A DNA stretch of 64,000 nucleotides from NCBI RefSeq assembly GCF_022179085.1, contig NZ_BPQE01000011.1, positions 186,001 to 250,000 of the forward strand, in the 5' to 3' direction. Below, piece after piece: positions 1 through 9,006 of the stretch; the stretch's first letter is position 1; every line of letters starts with the position of its first letter. A program made the position numbers and the translations under genes. The notes beneath the pieces were generated by a model. It ran no database searches and was not told the DNA's origin. It was given only the letters and a program-made list of their open reading frames with translations. The DNA comes from Methylobacterium aerolatum. GTDB lineage: Bacteria > Pseudomonadota > Alphaproteobacteria > Rhizobiales > Beijerinckiaceae.

Positions 1-645
1 GCCCGTGGCGCGCGGGCGGCTCGCGGCGGCGCCGAGCATGATCAGCGGGCGTTCGGCCTTCAGGATCATTTCCGCCGCGCGGGAGATCGCCTTCGGGTGC
101 GCCACCGGGATGTCGATCGGGTGCGAGGGCACGAGATGCGCCTCGCCCTCCTCGGAGGCGATGTCCTCCGGCAGTTCCAGCAGCACGGGTCCGGGCCGCT
201 CCTCCATGGCGACGCGGAAGGCGTCGCGCACGATGGTGGGAATCGACGAGGCCGAGACGATCTGCCGGGCCATCTTGGTGATCGGCCTCATCGAGCCGAT
301 CACGTCGACGATCTGGAACTTCGCCTGCCGCGAGGACAGGATGCCCTTCTGGCCGGTGATGATGATCATCGGCATGGCGCCGAGATGGGCGTAGGCCGCC
401 CCGGTTGAGAAGTTCAGGGCGCCCGGACCCAGGGTGGACAGGCACACGCCGGGGCGGCCGGTGAGGCGCCCGTGGGTCGCGGCCATGAAGGCGGCGGCCT
501 GCTCGTGCCGGGTGAGGACGAGTTCGATCGTCGAAGTCCGCAGGGATTCCACGACATCGAGGTTTTCCTCGCCCGGAATCCCGAAGATGCGATCGACGCC
601 TTCGTTCTCCAAAGCCGCGACGAGGAGGTCCGATCCTTTGGTCAT
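1..645 (-). CDS. Thiamine-diphosphate-dependent enzyme, acetolactate synthase large-subunit-like (3' part cut by window edge)
   Basis: The reading frame starts at the ATG at 645 (MTKGSDLLVAALENEGVDRI) and runs open to base 1, giving 215 codons of the N-terminal part. The N-terminal pyrimidine-binding domain of the acetolactate synthase/benzoylformate decarboxylase family is clear: FGIPGEEN near residue 21, RHEQAAAFMA with the conserved catalytic glutamate near residue 48, then GRPGVCLSTLGPGALN. The start of the central domain follows. Family members make acetolactate or perform related 2-oxoacid chemistry with thiamine diphosphate. The diphosphate-binding half lies outside the window, so the exact substrate cannot be told; a biosynthetic IlvB, AlsS or a broader decarboxylase are all possible. 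No small-subunit gene follows inside the window. Confidence 0.8.
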   Translation of the reverse strand, partial: MTKGSDLLVAALENEGVDRIFGIPGEENLDVVESLRTSTIELVLTRHEQAAAFMAATHGRLTGRPGVCLSTLGPGALNFSTGAAYAHLGAMPMIIITGQKGILSSRQAKFQIVDVIGSMRPITKMARQIVSASSIPTIVRDAFRVAMEERPGPVLLELPEDIASEEGEAHLVPSHPIDIPVAHPKAISRAAEMILKAERPLIMLGAAASRPRATG

Positions 646-842
646 CGTTTCATCCGCTGGGGCGACGAGGGCGGCACGGCGGCATCCGGCACGCTTTCGG
701 TGTCGCCTGTCTGCCATGGCGACCCGGATGACGGGCTCGGTCGGGGAGACGAAATCCTCCCCCGGTCCATCCGGTTAGAGAATCGCCCCCGTCACTGGGT
801 CAAGGGCCGGAGCGACGGCACGGTCACAGATGCCGCCGGTCT

Positions 843-1799
843 TCATTCCGGGCGCGGGGAACCCATGGGGAGGAGCATCGCCTCCTCGCCAGCCAGCCGG
901 ACGAGGAGATCGCGCAGCCAGCGGTGGGCGGGGTCGCGGTCGTAGGAGGCGTGCCAGAGCATGGAGATCGAGACCTCGTCGAGGTCCACCGGCACGGGGC
1001 TGGTGCTCAGCCCGAGGGAGCCGGCGAAGACCGTCGCGAGCCGCGCGTGCATGGTGGCGATGACGGGGGACGCCTGCACGAGGAACGGCACCACGAGGAA
1101 CCGGGGCGTCGTCACCGCCAGCACGCGCGACCGGCCGATCAGCGCCAGGGCGTCGTCCACCACGCCGTGGGCCGTCTCCCGCAGGGAGGTGAGGACGTGG
1201 GGGAACCGCAGGTAGTCCTCAAGGCCGATCGGCGCCTCCAGCCCGACGAGCGCCGCGTTGAACAGCACGACGTAGCTGTCCCGGTAGAGCAGCCTCTGCT
1301 TGTGGTGGACCTGCCCCCGGCTGAAGAACCCGAGGGCGAGGTCCACCCGGTCGGCGTCGAGTTCGTCGAGGATCCGAACCGCCTCAACGGAGCGCAGGAG
1401 CAGGCGGATGCCCGGCGCCTCGGCCCGCAGGTAGGCGATGAGGCGGGGGCCGAGGAGGATCTCGAGACTGTCCGGCAGGCTCACCGTGAAGGTCCGCTCG
1501 ATCGTCCTCGGATCGAAGCTTCCCTCCCGATGCACCAGATCCTGCACGCCCCGGAGCACGCCCCGCAGCGGCTCGGCCAGGGCAAGGGCCCTCGGCGTCG
1601 GCCGCATCCCGTCGGGCGCGCGGGTGAAAAGCTCGTCGTCGAACAGCCTGCGCAGGCGGGCAAGGCTCGCGCTCATCGCCGATTGCCCGATGCCGATCCG
1701 CGCCGCCGCCCGCGTGACGCTGCGCTCCTGCAGCAGCGCGTCGAGGGCCACGAGGAGGTTCAGATCGAGCCGCGCGAGATCGATGTGATCGATGGCCAT
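843..1799 (-). CDS. LysR-family transcriptional regulator
   Basis: This is a 318-residue protein, the usual LysR length. The N-terminal winged helix-turn-helix covers about residues 9-68, with the recognition region SVTRAAARIGIGQSAMSASL and then LFDDELFTRAPDGMRPTPRA. The C-terminal periplasmic-binding-protein-like effector domain begins near residue 100 (FTVSLPDSLEILLGPRL). The frame is open a further 125 codons upstream, but homology begins at the ATG at 1799, so I chose that start. It lies downstream of, and on the same strand as, the GMC oxidoreductase gene, not divergent from a target, so its regulon is not obvious. The effector is unknown. Confidence 0.88.
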   Translation of the reverse strand: MAIDHIDLARLDLNLLVALDALLQERSVTRAAARIGIGQSAMSASLARLRRLFDDELFTRAPDGMRPTPRALALAEPLRGVLRGVQDLVHREGSFDPRTIERTFTVSLPDSLEILLGPRLIAYLRAEAPGIRLLLRSVEAVRILDELDADRVDLALGFFSRGQVHHKQRLLYRDSYVVLFNAALVGLEAPIGLEDYLRFPHVLTSLRETAHGVVDDALALIGRSRVLAVTTPRFLVVPFLVQASPVIATMHARLATVFAGSLGLSTSPVPVDLDEVSISMLWHASYDRDPAHRWLRDLLVRLAGEEAMLLPMGSPRPE

Positions 1800-1969
1800 G
1801 ACCCGTCCAATCGCCTCAATCCGCCGTGCCGTCGAGCCGCTCTCCGTCCTTGCGGCCGAAGGCGAAGCAATTCCGGGCAGCAGGACGTCTGCCGCCGTGG
1901 CGTATCCCTGGAACGCTTCGCTGTCGCCCGCAACACGATGGGTCAGATCGGCCGTCCCGGCGGGACGCC

Positions 1970-3613
1970 TCAGGCCTGAAGTGGCTCCCGTGGCGCGGTG
2001 TGGTCGAACAGGCGGGGCGGCGGGATCACGTCGCGGGCGCCCATCCGGGCGATCAGCCGGTCGGCGACGCGCAGGGCGTTGGCGATGATCGTCAGGGTCG
2101 GGTTCACGGCGCCGATGGAGGGGAAGAAGCTCGCATCGGTCACGTAGAGATTGTCGAGGCAATGCGCCTTGCAATCCCGGTCGAGGACCGAACCCTCCCG
2201 GTCGTCGCCGAAGCGCAGGGTTCCGGCCTGATGCGCGGTGCCGCCGATGGGCACATTCTTGCCGAGGTACAGCGACCGGTCGAAGAGGTGCGGGTGGATG
2301 TCGGTCTTGTCACAGACCTCCTGGAGCTTGCGGCGAAGCCGCCGGTGCGCTTCGGCGTTCGTCTCGGTGAGGTCGAGATGGACCTCGCCGCCCTTGTAAA
2401 AGACCCGGTTCTCGGGCTTCGGCACATCCTCCGAGGTCAGCCAGAAGTCGATGGAGTGGCGGGCGATCCAGTCGAAGGGCTTCTCCGGGAACCATTGCAG
2501 GAAACCGGGCAGCCCCTCGCCGTGGACCTGCGCCCCATCCGACTTGCCGACCATTTGGATGTGGCCGAGGGGGAAGGCCCAGTCGCTCTTCGGGTCCGGG
2601 TCGCCGAAATAATAGTCGTTGAGGCCGAGCGTCTTCTGGAAACGCGTCGGGTTCGGGATCTTGGAGATCGCCAGCACCGTCGAGTTGTTGTGGCGCATGT
2701 AGTTGCGCCCGACCTGGCCGGACTCGTTGGCGAGACCGTCGGGGTGCCGGTCGGTTGCCGAGCGCAGCAGCAGCAGGGCCGAGGAAAGCGCGCCGCAGGC
2801 CACCACCACGAGGTCGGCGCTCGCCGTGAAGGGCTCGCCGTCGCGGGTGCCGAGCACGCCGGTCACGCAGGTGCCCGAGGCATTGGTGATCAGGCGCTCC
2901 ACGTAGGTCCGGGTGGAGAGGGTGAGGTTGGGGCAATCACGCAGCGCCGGGTCGACGCACATCACCTGCGCGTCGGACTTGCCGTTGGTGGGGCAGGGGA
3001 AGCCGTCGAAGGATTCGCACTTGATGCAGGGCGAGGTGGGAAGCGGCTGACCGTCCCGCTCCGCCAGACGCACGCCGACCGGCAGGTGGAAGGGCCGGTG
3101 CCCCTCGCGCTTGAGGTCGTCGAACAGCTTCTGGATGCGCGGCTCGTGGGCGACGGGCGGGTGCGCGTAGGGCTTGGCCGACCACGGCTCGGTGGGGTCC
3201 TCGCCGCGCAGGCCGTGGACGTGGAACAGCTCCTCGGCCGCCTGATAGTACGGCTCGAACTCGTCGTAGCCGACGGGCCAGGCCGGCGAAAGACCGTCCT
3301 GATGGCGGATCTCCCCGAAATCCTCGGCGCGGAGGCGGAACAGGATCGAGCCGTAGAACTTCGAGTTCCCCCCGACGTAGTAGTGCAGGCCGGGATGGAA
3401 GCTCTTGCCGTCCGAGGAATACCATGTCTCCTTGGCCTGATAGGCTCCATCGACGATCACCGCCTGGCTGTCCCAGTTGCGCGGCTCCCGGCGCAGGTAG
3501 TCGCCGCGCTCGATCAAGAGGATCCGTTTGCCAGTCTGAGCCAGACGCCACGCCATCGTCCCACCGCCCGGGCCGGAACCCACGATGATCACGTCGTAGC
3601 GTTCGCCCGTCAT
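1970..3613 (-). CDS. GMC-family FAD-dependent oxidoreductase
   Basis: This is a 547-residue flavoprotein. The ADP-binding fold is at the extreme N-terminus (YDVIIVGSGPGGGTMAWRLA), followed by ERGDYLRRE. The GMC C-terminal domain has the active-site pair: a histidine in GGTAHQAGTLRFG and an asparagine in NPTLTIIANALR. VYVTDASF-type residues precede the latter. Such enzymes oxidise alcohols, sugars or sterols and pass electrons to oxygen or a quinone. There is no signal peptide, so a cytoplasmic location is likely. The start at 3613 has a good ribosome-binding site (GGAGG). A longer in-frame start at 3706 is less likely because the fold begins at residue 6 of the shorter form. The substrate cannot be deduced. 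It is divergent from the sensor-kinase gene. Confidence 0.87.
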   Translation of the reverse strand: MTGERYDVIIVGSGPGGGTMAWRLAQTGKRILLIERGDYLRREPRNWDSQAVIVDGAYQAKETWYSSDGKSFHPGLHYYVGGNSKFYGSILFRLRAEDFGEIRHQDGLSPAWPVGYDEFEPYYQAAEELFHVHGLRGEDPTEPWSAKPYAHPPVAHEPRIQKLFDDLKREGHRPFHLPVGVRLAERDGQPLPTSPCIKCESFDGFPCPTNGKSDAQVMCVDPALRDCPNLTLSTRTYVERLITNASGTCVTGVLGTRDGEPFTASADLVVVACGALSSALLLLRSATDRHPDGLANESGQVGRNYMRHNNSTVLAISKIPNPTRFQKTLGLNDYYFGDPDPKSDWAFPLGHIQMVGKSDGAQVHGEGLPGFLQWFPEKPFDWIARHSIDFWLTSEDVPKPENRVFYKGGEVHLDLTETNAEAHRRLRRKLQEVCDKTDIHPHLFDRSLYLGKNVPIGGTAHQAGTLRFGDDREGSVLDRDCKAHCLDNLYVTDASFFPSIGAVNPTLTIIANALRVADRLIARMGARDVIPPPRLFDHTAPREPLQA

Positions 3614-3794
3614 TCCCGTCCCTCCGTTCCGCCGATGCGCACCGGCAACGCTCGGAAAGGCTGAGGGATCGCGGGGCAAGGGAAATTGATCGCGGAGCCC
3701 GTCCACAGCAACTTGCGGTTAAGCCCTTTTCCTGACTCGACCTTCAGTTTCACCTGCCAACGTCCCCGTGCCGATCCTGGGTGCGGAGGGATGG

Positions 3795-5813
3795 ATGCCG
3801 ATCATCGAACTGGCTGCGGCCTTCTCCGCCGTCGCCCTGGGGATCGGGGGTGTCTGCCTGTGGCGGATGCGTGCCGGCAAGGCGGCTGAGGCCGACGCCG
3901 AGAGCCTTCACGACCTCGTCTGGCGCGCGAGCGAGAGCGAGGAGCGGTATCGCGCCCTCGTGGCGGCCACCACCGACCTCGTGGTGCAGCGCGATCTCGA
4001 TGGCCGCATCACCTTTGCGGATGAGGGGTATGCCCGGCTGACGGGACGGGACGCCGCCGACCTGATCGGCGAGCGGATCGACCCCGTGATCCTGGAGGGC
4101 GAGCCCGTGGCGCAGCGGGACGACTGCCTTCACCGGATCGAGACCCGCATCCGCGACGCCGGGGGCCGGGACCGCTGGTTCGACGTGGTGGAGATCCCCG
4201 TCACGACCGGCGACGGGCCGATGCAGTGGATGCGGGCGGGCCAGGACGTCACGGCCCGCGTGGAGGCGGTCCAGGCCCTCGACGCCGCCCTGTCTCGGGC
4301 CGAGAGCGCGAGCGTCGCTAAGTCGCGGTTCCTCGCGACCGTCAGCCACGAGATGCGCACGCCCCTGAACGGCATCATCGGCATGACCGATCTGCTGCTG
4401 GGCACCGGGCTCGACCCGGAGCAGAAAACCTATGTCGAGGCGGTGCGGGCGAGCGGCCGGGCGCTGCTCGGCCTGATCGACGGCATTCTCGATTTCTCGC
4501 GGATCGAGGCCGGGCGGCTCGACCTCGCCGCCGAACCCTTCGATGCCATCGCCGTCGCCGAGGGCGTGGTTGAGTTGCTGGCGCCGCGGGCGCAGGACAA
4601 GGGGCTGGAGATCGCCTTCGACGGCGGCGCCGGCGTGCCCGCCGCCCTGGTGGGCGACGCCGACCGCTTCCGGCAGATCCTCCTCAACCTCGCCGGCAAC
4701 GCCATCAAGTTCACCGAGCGGGGCGGGGTCGGCATCGCCCTGTCCCACGGGCCGGACGGCCTCGTGCTGACCGTGGCCGATACCGGTCCGGGCATCCCCG
4801 AGGAGCGCCTGCCGGGCCTGTTCGAGGAGTTCGAGCAGGGGGAGGACGCCTCCGCGAACCGCCACGAGGGGACGGGCCTGGGCCTCGCCATCACCCGCCG
4901 CCTCGCCACGCGGATGGGCGGGCGGATCGAGGCCGAGTCCGCACTCGGATCCGGCTCGACCTTCCGGGCGGTGCTGCCCCTGCCCGTGGCGCCGGGTGCG
5001 CAGGCGGAAGCCGAGCGGGCGCCGCGTCTGGCGGGGCACCGCTGCCTGATCGTCGCCGGATCGCCGTTCCAGGCGCCCTACCTCGCCGCCGCGCTGGCCC
5101 GCGAAGGCGGGGCGACCGAGGTCGTGTCCGGTCTGGAGGAGGGGCTCGCCGCGCTCTCGCGGGGGGGCCTCGATTCGGTCATCGCCGACCGGGGCCTGGG
5201 TGACGAGGTTGTCCGCCGCCTCGCCGAAGCGGCGCGGACCGCCGGGGTCGGCCGCTGCCTCGTCCTGCTCTCGCCCTTCGACCGGCGGGATTTCGGCGCG
5301 CCCGCCGCGGCGGGGTTCGACGGCTATCTCATCAAGCCGGTGCGGATGCGCTCCCTGATGGAGCAACTGACGGCCACCGCCCCCGCGCCGACGCCCTCCC
5401 GGACCGTCGCCGCGCCGACGCCGGGGAGCATGGGCTTGCGGGTGCTGCTCGCCGAGGACAATCCGATCAACACGCTTCTCGCCCGGCGGGCGCTGGAGCG
5501 CCTGGGATGCGAGGTCGTCCACGCCCCGGACGGCGTGGAGGCCCTCGCCCGTGTCGGGGATTCCGGGCCCTTCGACCTCGCGCTGATCGACGTCAGGATG
5601 CCCCGCCTCGACGGCCACGCCGTCGCCCGGCAGATCCGCGCCGACGAGGCGGACGGCCCGGCCCGGCTGCCGCTGCTGGCCCTCACGGCCAACGCGAGCC
5701 GCGAGGACGAGGCGCAGGCCCTGGCGGCCGGCTTCGACGGGTTCCTCGCCAAGCCCCTCGACGTCCAGGCCCTGCCCGGACTGCTCGCGCCGCATCGGCG
5801 CCGGGCGGCGTGA
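3795..5813 (+). CDS. Hybrid sensor histidine kinase / response regulator
   Basis: 672 residues. One N-terminal membrane segment ([20 protein letters not shown]) is followed by a PAS domain (about 45-150). Next comes a HisKA domain with the phospho-acceptor His185 in [17 protein letters not shown]. The HATPase domain has the N-box Asn302 in NLAGNAIKF, then [13 protein letters not shown] and GTGLGLAIT. Two receiver domains follow. The last is canonical (LLAEDNPIN, Asp599 in LIDVRMP, Lys in FLAKPLD). The first (about 410-520) lacks the paired acidic residues and looks like a pseudo-receiver. An in-frame GTG at 3768 would add nine residues, but GGAGG sits correctly for the ATG at 3795. There is no output DNA-binding domain, so it probably signals through a phosphorelay or protein partner. 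Stimulus unknown. Confidence 0.9.
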   Translation: MPIIELAAAFSAVALGIGGVCLWRMRAGKAAEADAESLHDLVWRASESEERYRALVAATTDLVVQRDLDGRITFADEGYARLTGRDAADLIGERIDPVILEGEPVAQRDDCLHRIETRIRDAGGRDRWFDVVEIPVTTGDGPMQWMRAGQDVTARVEAVQALDAALSRAESASVAKSRFLATVSHEMRTPLNGIIGMTDLLLGTGLDPEQKTYVEAVRASGRALLGLIDGILDFSRIEAGRLDLAAEPFDAIAVAEGVVELLAPRAQDKGLEIAFDGGAGVPAALVGDADRFRQILLNLAGNAIKFTERGGVGIALSHGPDGLVLTVADTGPGIPEERLPGLFEEFEQGEDASANRHEGTGLGLAITRRLATRMGGRIEAESALGSGSTFRAVLPLPVAPGAQAEAERAPRLAGHRCLIVAGSPFQAPYLAAALAREGGATEVVSGLEEGLAALSRGGLDSVIADRGLGDEVVRRLAEAARTAGVGRCLVLLSPFDRRDFGAPAAAGFDGYLIKPVRMRSLMEQLTATAPAPTPSRTVAAPTPGSMGLRVLLAEDNPINTLLARRALERLGCEVVHAPDGVEALARVGDSGPFDLALIDVRMPRLDGHAVARQIRADEADGPARLPLLALTANASREDEAQALAAGFDGFLAKPLDVQALPGLLAPHRRRAA

Positions 5814-6192
5814 GGATGCGGCGGGCGACGCGCCGGGTGCGGTGAGACGGATCGACGTCCGAACGGGCTGCGAACCAGCCAGGGGATGCGTTCGACGCAG
5901 GATCGGGGGCGATCGACGCTGACGCGGTCTCGGTCGAGCGCAGATCACTGCGTGCGCTCGCCATCGCGAACGCAGCGACGCGATCCGGTGAGCCGCGCCG
6001 TCCCGAGACGTCCCGCTGCCCTGGAAGCTCGCTCCGCGCCCCTAGTGCATCGATCCAGTGGGAGGTGTCAGCCGAGACTGGAAAAATTGATGCAAAAACA
6101 ATGAGCGAGGGCAGGCACGCATGAACGAGGTGAGTGCGTCACTGCACGAGGGGGTGGAGCAGACGCGCTCCAGCGTTCCCGACACGAGCGCC
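5814..6192. other. Intergenic stretch between convergent kinase and cheZ genes
   Basis: The only recognisable feature in this 379-base convergent intergenic region is the dispersed element at 6042-6150, listed separately. The rest contains no convincing gene or terminator. Confidence 0.6.
6042..6150 (+). repeat. Dispersed structured element, copy 1 (CTAG plus about 105 bp)
   Basis: After CTAG, about 105 bases match 30401-30506 in the same orientation, with about 12 substitutions and one single-base gap (roughly 88% identity by eye). Its first half is an imperfect inverted repeat: TGCATCGATCCAGT pairs with ACTGG...ATTGATGCA. The second half can form a smaller hairpin with outer GTGC/GCAC-type and inner GTGA/TCAC pairs. 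It occupies the space between two convergent genes. I do not recognise the family. Confidence 0.75.
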
Positions 6193-6897
6193 CTAATCGA
6201 ACAGGGCGTCGATGTCGCTCTGATCGACGTGGCCCGGGTCGTCCGGAAGCTTCGGCCCGTTGAGGAGGGCGCCCTCGTCGTCCTCGTCGGGGGTTTGGGG
6301 CGCGGCGAGGAGATCGCGGAAGCTGTCGAGGGCGGACCAAGCCGAGATCACCCGATCGAGGTGCTCCTCGATGAACTTCATGACATGGACGATCTTGCTG
6401 ATGCGCTGACCGGTCAGATCCTGGAAGTTGCACGCCTCGTAGGCGCGGATCACTTGGTCGAGGATGGCATCGACGTGCGGGCGCGCATCGGGCGTGAGCG
6501 CCATGGAGCGCAGCATGGAGGCGCGGCTCTCCACGTCCTCGACCACGTTGAGCAGCGTCGTCGTTGCGCGCTCGGTGGCCTCCACCACGGCGTCGAGTTC
6601 GTCGGCGGCGCGCCTCATGCCCTTGCCGCTGCTCTCCGAGTGGTGGAGCGCGGCGAGGTCGGATTTCGTGCGGACGATGGCGTCCTTCATCGAGTCGAGT
6701 TCGCCGCGCATGGCGAAGGCTTCGCTCAACTCCTTGCGGCAGGCTTCCACCGTCTCGCTGGCGCTGGATTGCATGATCCGGCGCAGGTCGTTGATGGCGT
6801 TGAGGATCTCATCCGAGCGCCCGACCTGCTCCGGCGCCGCCGGCATGGCTTCGGGCAGATCGAAGCTCTGTTCGATGCGGTAGCGGCGTGTCTTCAT
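6193..6897 (-). CDS. cheZ: CheZ-type CheY-P phosphatase
   Basis: 234 residues, mostly predicted long helices. The CheZ active-site helix is recognisable as ACNFQDLTGQRISKI near residues 150-165, carrying the conserved Asp and Gln used to dephosphorylate CheY-P. The extreme C-terminus, QSDIDALFD after an acidic Pro-rich linker, matches the CheY-binding tail of CheZ. The start at 6897 (MKTRRYRIEQSF) is the first ATG of the frame. No cheA, cheW, cheR, cheB, cheY or flagellar gene lies within the window, so this is an isolated copy. It might act on a CheY-like regulator encoded elsewhere. It converges with the hybrid kinase gene. Confidence 0.85.
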   Translation of the reverse strand: MKTRRYRIEQSFDLPEAMPAAPEQVGRSDEILNAINDLRRIMQSSASETVEACRKELSEAFAMRGELDSMKDAIVRTKSDLAALHHSESSGKGMRRAADELDAVVEATERATTTLLNVVEDVESRASMLRSMALTPDARPHVDAILDQVIRAYEACNFQDLTGQRISKIVHVMKFIEEHLDRVISAWSALDSFRDLLAAPQTPDEDDEGALLNGPKLPDDPGHVDQSDIDALFD

Positions 6898-7144
6898 CGG
6901 TCGAGCGTCGGCCTAGGGGTGCGTTCACGCGCAGATTGCCCCATCAACCATTAGCGGACCGTCACCGCGCGACGCCCGGTGACGGGGAAGACGCAAGTGA
7001 GAGTTGATTCACCGTAGTTTTTTGCGACCGAGGGAAGGGTGTCGCCCTAACCCGGATTCACCATCTTCCTTCACCGATTTCGCCGGTTCCGGACGGATCG
7101 TTCGCGCCGAGGGGACAGGCAAAGTCCGCCGCGGAGTGGATGAC

Positions 7145-7963
7145 ATGGAACGGTCGAGGAGTCGGGGGCGGGTGTGGGCCGGACTGATGGGTGGCGCTGC
7201 GCTGGCGGCTGCTTGGTGCGGGCCGGCCTCGGCCCAGCAGGCGCGCTACGCCGAGGCGGGCGGTACGGGCCAGTACGGCGGCGGGCTGATCGAGTTTCTC
7301 GTCACCGGACGGTCCGAGGGCGCGATCCGCGGTGCGGCCGCACAGGGCTGGCCCCGGCCGAACGTCCCGGCGCGGCGGCAGACGGCCTCCGTCGCCGGTG
7401 ATCCGATTCCGCCCTACGGCGAGCCCTCGGCGGCGCCCTACGCGGCGGCCTCGCCCTCTCCCATGCCCGGCGCCTACGGCTATGCCCGCGCGCCGGAGGA
7501 GCGGATCGCCCGCGCCATGGACCCGCAGTTCCTCCGGCAGGAGGTCGCCTTCGAGGGATCGCAGCGGCCGGGTACCATCGTCGTGGACACGGGCGCCAAG
7601 CATCTGTTCCTCGTGCAGCCGGGCCACCGCGCCATCCGCTACGGCATCGGTGTCGGCCGGCCGGGCTTCGCCTGGAGCGGCCTCAAGACCGTCAGCCGCA
7701 AGGCGGAATGGCCCGATTGGATCCCGCCCGCCGAGATGCTGGCCCGCCGCCCCGACCTGCCCCGCCATATGGAGGGCGGCCCCGCCAACCCCCTCGGCGC
7801 GCGGGCGCTGTATCTGGGTTCGTCGCTCTACCGGATCCACGGCACGAACGAGCCCGACACGATCGGCCGGAACGTATCCTCGGGTTGCATCCGCATGATG
7901 AACGAGGACGTCATCGACCTCTACGAGCGGGTCCCCGTCGGGACGCGGGTCGAGGTCCTGTAA
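7145..7963 (+). CDS. L,D-transpeptidase (YkuD domain), exported
   Basis: 272 residues. It begins with a Sec-type signal (basic MERSRSRGR, hydrophobic VWAGLMGGAALAAAW, then PASAQQ). A Pro/Ala-rich linker leads to the YkuD domain (about residues 130-272). The catalytic signature is complete: a His in IHGTNEP and SSGCIRM with the nucleophilic cysteine. Such enzymes make 3-3 peptidoglycan cross-links or attach proteins to peptidoglycan in the periplasm. The frame is open upstream to 7004, but the signal peptide fixes the start near 7145. It is divergent from cheZ and followed by a strong hairpin at 8001-8028. Confidence 0.9.
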   Translation: MERSRSRGRVWAGLMGGAALAAAWCGPASAQQARYAEAGGTGQYGGGLIEFLVTGRSEGAIRGAAAQGWPRPNVPARRQTASVAGDPIPPYGEPSAAPYAAASPSPMPGAYGYARAPEERIARAMDPQFLRQEVAFEGSQRPGTIVVDTGAKHLFLVQPGHRAIRYGIGVGRPGFAWSGLKTVSRKAEWPDWIPPAEMLARRPDLPRHMEGGPANPLGARALYLGSSLYRIHGTNEPDTIGRNVSSGCIRMMNEDVIDLYERVPVGTRVEVL

Positions 7964-8000
7964 CGGGCGCCCGGCGCGAGGCACCGTCCACCACAGGAAA

Positions 8001-8028
8001 GGGCCCGGCCGCTCGCGCGGCCGGGCCC
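8001..8028. terminator. GC-rich hairpin between convergent genes
   Basis: A perfect 12-bp stem (GGGCCCGGCCGC with GCGGCCGGGCCC) with a 4-base loop. It lies between the stop of the L,D-transpeptidase gene and the stop of the convergent DUF2076 gene. There is no long T-run on either side, so bidirectional termination is likely but not certain. Confidence 0.6.
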
Positions 8029-8058
8029 CTCGTCATTCACGCGTCACCGCGCGGCCGA

Positions 8059-8817
8059 TCAGCTCCAGTCGCTGTCGTCGCCGCCGCCGAGGTCGCCGCC
8101 GAAATCGCCGCCGCCGCCGTCGCTCCATGAGGCGTCCTGCAGGCCGCCGTCACCGCCGCCGAGGGCCGAGCCGAGATCGTCGTTACCGGCGCTGTCGCCG
8201 TAGTAGTTATTTACGACCGTCTCGCCGCCACCGCCCAGTCCGGCCGCCGCGGCGCTGCCGAGGCTCGAATGGCCGCCCGCGAAGGCGTTCGACAGGGCGC
8301 TACCGAGGAGCATGCCGCCCGCCGCGCCGGCCGCCATCGGCAGCGCCGTGGCGAGGAAGCCGCCGCCCCGGGCCGGGGCCGCCTGCTGGCCGGCCCACGG
8401 TCCACCCTGCTGCGGCGGGTAGCCGCCCTGCTGCGGATAGCCCTGCTGAGGCGCATAGCCCGGCTGCTGGCCGCCCCAGGGCGATCCGGCGGGCGGACGC
8501 TGCTGCTGGCCATATCCCGGCTGGGGCTCCTGGCGAGATCCGCCGCCGCCGCCGAAGATGCTCGACAGGAAGCCGCCGCCTCCGCCGGAGGACTGGGCCG
8601 ACGCGCCCTGGCGGCGCGCCTCGTCCAGCTGCGCGTTGAGGCTCTTGATCGCCTCCTCCTGCACATAGATCAGCTGCGCCATCGCGTAGGGCGCATAGGG
8701 CTGTGCGCGGAGCTTTTCGGCGATGAACCGCTCGGCATCGGCGTCCCGGGGCTGGCTCTGGGCCTGCTGCAGACGCTGGAAGATGCCGGAGATGATCTCC
8801 CGTTCCTCGCTGTTCAT
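8059..8817 (-). CDS. DUF2076 family protein
   Basis: 252 residues, of unknown function. The N-terminal part (MNSEEREIISGIFQRLQQAQ ... PYAPYAMAQLIYVQEEAIK) matches the DUF2076 family as I know it: a helical module of about 80 residues. It is followed by a Gln/Pro/Gly-rich low-complexity linker, a hydrophobic Gly/Ala stretch (GFLATALPMAAGAAGGMLLG) that could insert in a membrane, and a Gly/Asp-rich tail ending GGGDDSDWS. The start at 8817 has an excellent AGGAGG site. The C-terminal acidic Gly repeats and the GG-rich linker make the DNA locally repetitive. Cellular role unknown. Confidence 0.8.
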   Translation of the reverse strand: MNSEEREIISGIFQRLQQAQSQPRDADAERFIAEKLRAQPYAPYAMAQLIYVQEEAIKSLNAQLDEARRQGASAQSSGGGGGFLSSIFGGGGGSRQEPQPGYGQQQRPPAGSPWGGQQPGYAPQQGYPQQGGYPPQQGGPWAGQQAAPARGGGFLATALPMAAGAAGGMLLGSALSNAFAGGHSSLGSAAAAGLGGGGETVVNNYYGDSAGNDDLGSALGGGDGGLQDASWSDGGGGDFGGDLGGGDDSDWS

Positions 8818-8946
8818 GAGAACCTCCTGGTGGCGAACGCACGGCCCGCGCCGTCGTCGCATGGCCTGAGCAGGACATGGGTGCGCGGCGACGCTTTGTC
8901 AGGGGTGCCTTGCAGATTCTTCATGTGTCCGGGCGCCGAAACGAGA

Positions 8947-8972
8947 AAAGCCCGGCCGCGAGGCCGGGCTTT
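8947..8972 (-). terminator. Terminator of the outer-membrane protein gene
   Basis: An 11-bp perfect stem (AAAGCCCGGCC with GGCCGGGCTTT) around a 4-base loop. On the minus strand it is followed by a TTTT tract. It lies about 35 bases beyond the stop codon at 9007. Confidence 0.8.
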
Positions 8973-9006
8973 CCCGTCGTCCGATGCGCTGGGGACGCCT
9001 GACGTC

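Noticed and set aside
1826-3664. A 612-codon plus-strand frame
   Set aside because: Antisense to the GMC oxidoreductase, with no recognisable domain.
3750-5948. A 732-codon minus-strand frame
   Set aside because: Antisense to the hybrid histidine kinase, which has all kinase motifs. The frame's product is low in complexity.
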